Shown here piece by piece: positions 41,255 through 47,814 of a DNA stretch of 47,814 bases. The notes under the pieces are model-generated. The model did not search any database, was not told the DNA's origin, and saw nothing but the letters and a program-made list of their open reading frames with translations. The DNA is from an uncultured Collinsella sp. (lineage in GTDB: Bacteria > Actinomycetota > Coriobacteriia > Coriobacteriales > Coriobacteriaceae): NCBI GenBank assembly GCA_902491395.1, contig CABUHO010000017.1:1-47814 (forward strand), given 5' to 3'. Both the position numbers and the translations under genes were made by a program. Each line of letters starts with the position of its first letter. The stretch's first letter is position 1.

Positions 41255-42446
41255 GACCGCGCTTCGCATGGCGCTGGCGCACCCGTTCTACCTGCTCATC
41301 TATACGGTGTTCATCTCGCTCATGGGCGTATTCATCGCGGCCTCGGTGAGCTGGAACTCGTCGCAGCTCACCGAGTACAAGCCCTACGACACCAACGTGA
41401 TTGTGGTCGACCGCGACAATAGCGATCTTTCGCGGGCGCTTACCAAGCATCTGGGTTCACGCTTTGACCTGGTCACGGGCATCGGCGACGACGCGTACGA
41501 CCTCGCGGACGCGCTCGCCAAGAGCAACAGCGCCAAGGGCAGTGCCGATTGCGTGTTCTTTATCCCGGAGGGGTTTGAGGACGATCTTGTTGCAGCCGCC
41601 CGTGCGGGGGAGGCCCTGCCCAAGCTCGACGTGACCTACGGTTCCGGCACCATGGCGGCGGCGCTCTCGTCTGCCGAGGCCTCGCGCTGGATCTCGCTCG
41701 CGGGCGCTGCGGCGGCGCTTGAACCCGCTGCCTCCAACGGTGACGTCGCCAAGGCCGCCGAGCATGCCGCCGCAAAACGCGCGGAGGTCCAGATCGAGCA
41801 GGTCAAGGTCGACTCGACTGCTGCTACCACGCTCGAGTCGTACTTCAACTTTGGCGCGTACGCGATCATCTCGTCGGTCATCGTGTCGGTGGGGCTGGTG
41901 TTCTCGGGCATGAACGAGCCCGAGCGCGTGCGCCGCATGGATGCCAGCCCGGTCTCTGAGCGCCAGCGTTCGCTCGCCGTGTTCGCGGCCGCCGCCGTGC
42001 TCACCGTCTGCATCTGGCTCGTGTCGAGCATGATGGGCGTCGTGGGCTTTGCCAGCGCGGTTGCCGAGGTCGGCGTGGGTCGCGTGTGCCTAGCGCTGGC
42101 GGCAACGTTTGCCCTGGCGTGCACGCCGCTGGCTGTTGGCTTTATGCTGTCGAGCCTGGGTGCGCGCGAGGAGCTGCTCAACGGTGTGGGCAACTTACTC
42201 GGCATGCTCATGACGTTTTTGGGTGGCGCCTGGATGCCGCTGTCGCTGATGGGTTCGGCCGTGCAGACCGTGGCGCATTTTGTGCCGACGTTTTGGGTGA
42301 ACGACGCGATCGGCAAGGCGCTTGCCTCGGACCTGACGTCTGCCGCGCTGGGCGACATCGCCTGCGACCTGGGCGTCACGGTGCTCTTCGCCGCCGCCAT
42401 CGCCGCCGTAGGCCTAGCCCTCGCCCACAACAAATCCCGCGTCTAG
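41241..42446 (+). CDS. ABC-2 type permease (second subunit)
   Basis: 401 residues with the same plan as its neighbour: helix 1 (HPFYLLIYTVFISLMGVFIAAS), a large external domain beginning NVIVVDRDNSDLSRALTKHLG, then about five helices from ~210. The ATG follows AAGGAGCCGCT and overlaps the upstream gene. It is the last gene of the exporter operon. Confidence 0.85.
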   Translation: MSTFKTALRMALAHPFYLLIYTVFISLMGVFIAASVSWNSSQLTEYKPYDTNVIVVDRDNSDLSRALTKHLGSRFDLVTGIGDDAYDLADALAKSNSAKGSADCVFFIPEGFEDDLVAAARAGEALPKLDVTYGSGTMAAALSSAEASRWISLAGAAAALEPAASNGDVAKAAEHAAAKRAEVQIEQVKVDSTAATTLESYFNFGAYAIISSVIVSVGLVFSGMNEPERVRRMDASPVSERQRSLAVFAAAAVLTVCIWLVSSMMGVVGFASAVAEVGVGRVCLALAATFALACTPLAVGFMLSSLGAREELLNGVGNLLGMLMTFLGGAWMPLSLMGSAVQTVAHFVPTFWVNDAIGKALASDLTSAALGDIACDLGVTVLFAAAIAAVGLALAHNKSRV

Positions 42447-42456
42447 CCACCTAGTC

Positions 42457-42610
42457 ATTGGGGACAGTCTTTGCCGATTCGCCGGCAGGGCTGGCAGGGA
42501 CTGTCCCAATATGTCGGCACTTGGGGACCACTCATTGGGGACAGACTTAAATTGAGCGATTTCACTCATTTAAGTCTGTCCCCAATGAGTAAGTCTGTCC
42601 CCAATGAGTA
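42457..42610. repeat. GGGGACAG-type repeat cluster, left copy
   Basis: First hairpin: TTGGGGACAGTC near 42458 with GACTGTCCCAA near 42500-42510. Second: perfect 23-bp arms at 42530-42552 and 42568-42590 (ACTCATTGGGGACAGACTT..). An extra AAGTCTGTCCCCAATGAGT follows at 42591-42609. The same two hairpins in the same order occur at 46115-46250, on the other side of the MacB/FtsX-type transporter. Confidence 0.85.
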
Positions 42611-42616
42611 GGTTGG

Positions 42617-42652
42617 AAAATAGTTCGCGCACGTCGCTTAAAAATAGTTCGC
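42617..42652 (+). promoter_or_regulatory. 12-bp direct repeat upstream of the MacB-like operon
   Basis: AAAATAGTTCGC at 42617-42628 and 42641-42652, 24 bp apart (just over two helical turns), 55 bp before the ATPase start. The spacing suits a response-regulator or dimeric-activator site (inference). Confidence 0.45.
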
Positions 42653-42706
42653 CGGGGTTTACTATTAGCCTAGAAAAGTAGCAGAAGGCTAACAACGGGG
42701 GATAGC

Positions 42707-43420
<714 letters not shown>

Positions 43421-43428
43421 GCGGCACC

Positions 43429-46095
43429 ATGACACCTCTCGCAAAACGCCTCCCGCGCGAGCTGCGCCGCAATATCGGCAAGTACCTGGGCATCTTTTTG
43501 CTTATGTGCGGAAGTATCGCCCTTACCTCGGGCTTTTTGCTCGCGGCGCATTCCATCGGTTGCCTTATCGACGACATGCGCGATGCGTACACGATCGAGG
43601 ACGGCCGCGTGACCACCTCCTTCGAGGCCACCAAAGACCAGCTCAAGGCAGCCGAGGATGCAGCCGGCGACGTCGGCGGCGTCACGCTCTACAAGAATTT
43701 CTCCATCGACGCCATCATCAAAAAGACCGCCGGCGACGACGGCACCAAGCGCACCCTGCGCACCTATGCGCACCGCACCAAGGTCGATATCGCGTCCTAC
43801 TGTGAGGGCAGGCAGCCCAAGGCGGACGACGAGGTGGCCATCGACCGCGTTTTTGCCACCAACAACGACCTCGCCGTGGGCGATAGGGTCGAGCTCGAGG
43901 GTCGCACCTACACCATCTGCGGCATCATGACCCAGCCCGATAGCCAGGCGCTGTTCCTCAACAATTCGGACTTCACGGTGAACACCATCACGTACGGCGT
44001 GGCCGAGGTCACCGACGCCGGCTTTACCGTGCTCGAGGATGCCGGCGGCGCGCCTGCCTACACCTACTCCTTTACCTTTACCGACCGCGATCTCCCCACC
44101 GCGGATCGCATCGATGCGGAGCAGGATATGGTCGAGGCGCTGACCGATGCCGATGCGCGCGTGGACGATCTGATCGATGCCGATTCCAACCAGGGTATTG
44201 GCTACGCGCGCGACGACGTAGACGGCGACTCCATGATGTGGATGACGCTGCTCGACATTATCATCGTGATCATGGCGTTTGTCTTTGTGGTCCTTACCGA
44301 CGCCACCATCGAGGAGGAGAGCGCCATCATCGGCACGTTGCTCGCCAGCGGCTATCGTCGACGCGAGATCGTGCTGCACTACCTGGCACTTCCCGCCATC
44401 GTGGGCGTGGTCGCGGCGCTTTTGGGCACTGCGCTCGGCGTTGCGTTCTTTACCGAGCCCATGCGCGGTCTCTACTACGGCTCGTACAGCCTGCCGCCCT
44501 TCCAGGTGTACTGGAGCTGGGAAATCTTTGTGAAGTGCGCTGTGGTCCCCGCCGCCGCGCTCATCCTCATCACGCTGGTGGGTCTGCTCCGCAAAATGGG
44601 CAAGACGCCGCTGCAGTTCCTTCGTCACGAGGCGAGCGGCAAATCGGGCACCAAGCGCGGTCTGCAGCTGCCGGAACGCATGGGCTTTGTCTCCCGCTTC
44701 CGCCTGCGCGTCTTCCTGCGCAACCTGGGCAACTTCGCCACGCTCTTCGTGGGCATCGCGTTTGGGTCGCTGCTTTTGCTCTTTGGCCTGGCGATCCTGC
44801 CCACGATGACGCACTATGCGGACAACCTGGAGACGAGCCTGGTCGCCGAGCATCAGTACACACTCAAGGCGCCGCTGGAGCTCGAGGGCACTACCGAGGA
44901 GCGCGAGCAGTGGTCGGCACTCGAGCGCTTGCAGTCGGTTGACGGCGCGCTGCTTTCTGCCGCCCAGGATGCCGATGACGAGCTTGACGGCGCGGCCGAT
45001 GCGGCGCAGACGGCAGCCGATGCCGCGACCGCATCTCCGTCTGCCGAGAGCCTGACCGCAGCGCAGGATGCGCTTGCCAAGGTCCAGGACAAGAAGGATG
45101 CGCTCTACGCGCGCCTTGACGATCTTGCCGATGCCCTCGGCTGCAACCGCGACGAGGCTATCGACCTGATTGACAAGGCCTCTAAGATCGACACTGACAA
45201 CGACGATATCCACCCGGTCAATACGACCGACAACGGCGCTGGCGCAATCGCGCGGGCCGAGAAATACGCCGTCTACCAGCTGCAATACGACCGCGGCGAT
45301 GGTAATGGCGAGGAGACGATTTCTGTCTACGGCGTCTCGGCAAACTCGCGCTACTGGAAGGGCCTCGACGTCGGCGATGGGCGCGTTGTCTTTGGCGGCG
45401 GCCTGCTCGACAAGTTTGGCTGGAGCGAGGGCCAGAAGGTCACGCTCCACGACAAGTATGAGGGCGAGAATTATTCCTTTGAATACGCGGGCAAGGACTG
45501 CGTTTGGGGCTCTAAGTCGGACATGAATATCTATATGAGCATCGATGACTTTAACGAGCTGTTCGGCAACGACGCCGCCTACTTTAACGGCTATGTGAGC
45601 AACGAGAAGCTCGACCTCGACGCGCGCTACTTTGCCGGTGACACTACGCCCGACGACATGCGCGCCGTGGGCGACCAGTTCATCGGCATGATGAGCAAAA
45701 TGATCGGCATGATGATTGGGCTCGCGGTGTTTATCTTCCTGCTGTTTATGTACCTGCTGACCAAAGCGGTGATCGACCACAGCGCCCGTTCGATCAGCTA
45801 CATGAAAGTCTTTGGCTATCGCGATAGCGAGATCTCGCATCTGTACATCCGCTCGATCACGCTGTGCGTGGCGGTGTCACTCGTGCTGAGCCTGCCGGTC
45901 ATTATTGGCTCGCTCACGGCCATCTTCCGCTCGATGCTGCTCGCCTACAACGGCAATATCGAGATCTACGTGCCCGCTTGGTCCATGGCTGCATGCGTCG
46001 GCATTGGCTTTGCGACCTACCTGGTCGTGGCGCTGCTACACACGCGCTCTATCAAGCGCGTCAGCCTGGCCGAAGCCCTCAAGGTGCAAGAGTAG
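43429..46095 (+). CDS. FtsX-type ABC transporter permease
   Basis: 888 residues with two FtsX-like repeats. Helix 1 is near residue 20 (YLGIFLLMCGSIALTSGFLLAA). Three helices lie at ~265-385 (LLDIIIVIMAFVFVVLTDATIEEESAIIGTLLASGY is the FtsX core). A further helix is at ~435 (LFVGIAFGSLLLLFGLAIL). A large external region with an Ala/Asp-rich coiled-coil stretch follows. Three C-terminal helices end in RSIKRVSLAEALKVQE. This is the mechanotransmitting, non-transporting class of permease used for lipoproteins, toxins or antibiotic peptides. The ATG lies 8 bp after the ATPase stop; the ribosome site is weak. Confidence 0.9.
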   Translation: MTPLAKRLPRELRRNIGKYLGIFLLMCGSIALTSGFLLAAHSIGCLIDDMRDAYTIEDGRVTTSFEATKDQLKAAEDAAGDVGGVTLYKNFSIDAIIKKTAGDDGTKRTLRTYAHRTKVDIASYCEGRQPKADDEVAIDRVFATNNDLAVGDRVELEGRTYTICGIMTQPDSQALFLNNSDFTVNTITYGVAEVTDAGFTVLEDAGGAPAYTYSFTFTDRDLPTADRIDAEQDMVEALTDADARVDDLIDADSNQGIGYARDDVDGDSMMWMTLLDIIIVIMAFVFVVLTDATIEEESAIIGTLLASGYRRREIVLHYLALPAIVGVVAALLGTALGVAFFTEPMRGLYYGSYSLPPFQVYWSWEIFVKCAVVPAAALILITLVGLLRKMGKTPLQFLRHEASGKSGTKRGLQLPERMGFVSRFRLRVFLRNLGNFATLFVGIAFGSLLLLFGLAILPTMTHYADNLETSLVAEHQYTLKAPLELEGTTEEREQWSALERLQSVDGALLSAAQDADDELDGAADAAQTAADAATASPSAESLTAAQDALAKVQDKKDALYARLDDLADALGCNRDEAIDLIDKASKIDTDNDDIHPVNTTDNGAGAIARAEKYAVYQLQYDRGDGNGEETISVYGVSANSRYWKGLDVGDGRVVFGGGLLDKFGWSEGQKVTLHDKYEGENYSFEYAGKDCVWGSKSDMNIYMSIDDFNELFGNDAAYFNGYVSNEKLDLDARYFAGDTTPDDMRAVGDQFIGMMSKMIGMMIGLAVFIFLLFMYLLTKAVIDHSARSISYMKVFGYRDSEISHLYIRSITLCVAVSLVLSLPVIIGSLTAIFRSMLLAYNGNIEIYVPAWSMAACVGIGFATYLVVALLHTRSIKRVSLAEALKVQE

Positions 46096-46114
46096 CAATT
46101 GGGGACGTTCTTAA

Positions 46115-46250
46115 ACGACTAGTCGTTGGGGACAGTCTTTGCCGATTCGCCGGCTCGCCGGCCGGATTGGCAAGGACTGTCCCTGGCGGCGCTCATTGGG
46201 GACAGACTTAAATGAGTGGTTTCAGTCATTTAAGTCTGTCCCCAATGAGT
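46115..46250. repeat. GGGGACAG-type repeat cluster, right copy
   Basis: Same order and orientation as 42457-42610: GTTGGGGACAGTCTTTGCC...GGACTGTCCC, then 24-bp arms 46192-46215 and 46226-46249 (CTCATTGGGGACAGACTTAA..). TTGGGGACGTTCTTAAAC just before (46099) is a related motif. Confidence 0.85.
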
Positions 46251-46331
46251 GCCTGCGCTTGACTTCAACCCCACTTCACCGGGTACCATCTCCTATGTCT
46301 GTAACGCAATATAGACCGAGGGGATAGATCT

Positions 46332-47537
46332 ATGACCGCAACTGCACCCGCAGCGCCCGCTAAGGTGTACTTTACCAACCTGCGCACGCATGCTCGCGAG
46401 AGCCAGCTCGACAAACTCAAACGCCTCATTCGCCGCGCCGGCATTGAGCAGATCGACTTTCAGAACAAGTTCGTCGCCATCAAGATTCACTTTGGCGAGC
46501 TGGGTAACCTGAGCTTTCTGCGCCCAAACTACGCCCGCGCCGTCGCCGACGTGGTGAAGGAGCTGGGCGGCAAGCCCTTCCTCACCGACTGCAACACGCT
46601 CTACGTCGGTAGCCGCAAAAACGCGCTCGAGCACATCGATACCGCCTACCAGAACGGCTTTACCCCGTATGCCACGGGTTGCCAGATCATCATCGCCGAC
46701 GGCCTCAAGGGCACCGACGAGGCGCTTGTCCCGGTCGAGGGCGGCGAGTACGTGCGCGAGGCAAAGATCGGTCAGGCACTTATGGATGCCGATATCGTGA
46801 TCAGCCTTACGCACTTTAAGGGTCATGAGCAGGCGGGCTTTGGCGGCGCCATGAAGAACCTGGGCATGGGAGGCGGCAGCCGTGCCGGCAAGATGGAGCA
46901 GCATGCCGCCGGCAAGCCGAACGTCTCGACCGAACACTGCGTTGGCTGCCGTGCCTGCGAAAAGATCTGCGCGCACAACGCTATCTCGTTCGACGACACC
47001 CGCGAGCGCGAGCTTGCCAACGGCAACACCCGCACGGTCCACGTCGCTGCCATCGACCACGATCGCTGCGTGGGCTGCGGCCGCTGCATTGCGGCATGCA
47101 ACCAGGACTGCATCAAGCCCGGTTATGAGGCCGCGGCCGACGTGCTCAACTGCAAGATCGCCGAGTACACCAAGGCCGTCGTCGACGGCCGCCCGAGCTT
47201 CCACATCTCGCTTGCCATGGACATCAGTCCCAACTGCGACTGCCATCCCGAAAACGATACGCCCATCGTCAACGACATCGGCATGTTCGCGAGCTTCGAC
47301 CCGGTCGCCATCGACCAGGCCTGCGCCGATGCCGTCATGGCATCCGAGCCGCTGCCCAACACCGAGCTTACCGACAGTGCGGCCAAGATGGAGCACAACC
47401 ACGAGCATCTGGAGGGCGAGCAGGCTAAGGACCCCTTCTGCATCACGCATCCCGACACCGACTGGCGCGCGTGCATCGCGCATGCCGAGAAGATCGGCCT
47501 GGGCACGAGCAAGTACGAGCTCATCGAGGTCAAGTAG
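46332..47537 (+). CDS. DUF362 domain protein with two [4Fe-4S] motifs
   Basis: 401 residues, cytoplasmic. The DUF362 core runs on both sides of a ferredoxin insert: VAIKIHFGELGNLSFLRPNYARAV, TDCNTLYVGSRKNALEH, DIVISLTHFKGHEQAGFGGAMKNLGMGGGSR. The cluster motifs are CVGCRACEKICAHN and CVGCGRCIAACNQDC (~residues 198-260). Its precise reaction is not established; ferredoxin-linked redox is expected. It is monocistronic with its own terminator. Confidence 0.88.
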   Translation: MTATAPAAPAKVYFTNLRTHARESQLDKLKRLIRRAGIEQIDFQNKFVAIKIHFGELGNLSFLRPNYARAVADVVKELGGKPFLTDCNTLYVGSRKNALEHIDTAYQNGFTPYATGCQIIIADGLKGTDEALVPVEGGEYVREAKIGQALMDADIVISLTHFKGHEQAGFGGAMKNLGMGGGSRAGKMEQHAAGKPNVSTEHCVGCRACEKICAHNAISFDDTRERELANGNTRTVHVAAIDHDRCVGCGRCIAACNQDCIKPGYEAAADVLNCKIAEYTKAVVDGRPSFHISLAMDISPNCDCHPENDTPIVNDIGMFASFDPVAIDQACADAVMASEPLPNTELTDSAAKMEHNHEHLEGEQAKDPFCITHPDTDWRACIAHAEKIGLGTSKYELIEVK

Positions 47538-47584
47538 CGCCTAGCTATTGGACAAAACAAGCGCATTCGTGGCTTAATTCAAGC

Positions 47585-47623
47585 AAAATCCGCCCGCGAG
47601 CACAGCGCTCGCGGGCGGATTTT
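47585..47623. terminator. Bidirectional terminator
   Basis: AAAATCCGCCCGCGAG (47585-47600) pairs with its complement ending at 47623. A run of A on one side and T on the other allows use by both the DUF362 gene and the converging minus-strand gene. Confidence 0.88.
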
Positions 47624-47668
47624 CGGAAGTGCTAGGGGTCAGATAGACCAGTAAACCGTACTATTTGC

Positions 47669-47814
47669 CTAAAAATTCTCGTCGAGGAAGTCGTCGACCG
47701 TATTCCAGTAGAGCTCGGGGTCGACTTGCGCGCTCTTGGCATGGGTGGCGCCGTGGATAGTGAGCTTTTGCTTGACCTTGCTGGCGCACGCGTCGTAGTT
47801 TTGGTCGAGCATGC
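47669..47814 (-). CDS. Alpha/beta hydrolase, C-terminal fragment (cut by window edge)
   Basis: The last ~48 codons of a minus-strand gene, too short for a listing of long frames. The visible end reads KLTIHGATHAKSAQVDPELY, then WNTVDDFLDENF and a stop. A His in a GATHAKS context followed by a Tyr-containing helix is the usual C-terminus of alpha/beta hydrolases, where this His completes the catalytic triad. The nucleophile region is outside the window. Confidence 0.65.
   Translation of the reverse strand, partial: MLDQNYDACASKVKQKLTIHGATHAKSAQVDPELYWNTVDDFLDENF

Overview
The window is GC-rich bacterial DNA, most likely from a gut coriobacterium (class Coriobacteriia, probably Collinsella). 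This is inferred from codon and base composition, LAATG/LPxTG surface proteins, a LuxR regulator joined to membrane helices, an Ech-type hydrogenase, an Nfn-type transhydrogenase and dense intergenic palindromic repeats. No rRNA, CRISPR array, prophage or complete insertion sequence is visible. One tRNA gene (initiator fMet) is present.

Layout. 1-4231: a half-size LuxR-type membrane regulator divergent from two tandem paralogous cell-wall-anchored beta-helix proteins. 4559-6798: nfnB-nfnA, on the minus strand. 7173-10632: the minus-strand cluster glmU-prs-pth. 10756-14079: an ECF vitamin/metal transporter operon (T subunit, fused double ATPase, S subunit). 14615-18854: exonuclease III (minus), a Sir2 deacylase, a folP-folK fusion with a large insertion, and a degenerate biotin-ligase-like gene. 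19137-19910: coaX (minus). 20107-20183: tRNA-fMet. 20710-22740: an old-yellow-enzyme/FeS/FAD reductase. 23181-23585: an orphan IS3-OrfA-like helix-turn-helix protein. 23873-29511: a complete Ech-type group 4 [NiFe] hydrogenase operon in which the antiporter-like EchA and NuoH-like EchB are one 960-residue polypeptide. 30230-36535: a 2101-residue LPxTG adhesin with a VWA domain and about ten FctA/Spy0128-like isopeptide domains. 37144-42446: a DesK/DesR-like two-component system divergent from an ABC-2 exporter with two permeases. 42707-46095: a MacB/FtsX-type ABC pair. 46332-47537: a DUF362/dicluster ferredoxin protein. The right edge cuts an alpha/beta hydrolase.

Themes. Anaerobic energy metabolism is strongly represented: Nfn couples NADH, NADPH and ferredoxin, and Ech would oxidise reduced ferredoxin to H2 while moving ions. 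A second theme is the host-facing surface, with three sortase-anchored proteins. A third is the intergenic DNA, which is unusually structured. There are alternating inverted 16-mers with a constant 25-nt interior (two loci), compound palindromic elements with about 30-bp terminal inverted repeats recurring as paired modules at three loci, a terminator-carrying element with 30-bp ends, and GGGGACAG-type repeats bracketing an ABC transporter. One palindromic segment seems to sit in frame inside the ECF ATPase gene.

The strongest candidates for something under-described are the EchA-EchB fusion hydrogenase and the repeat systems. All functional calls rest on motifs read by eye; no database search was possible.
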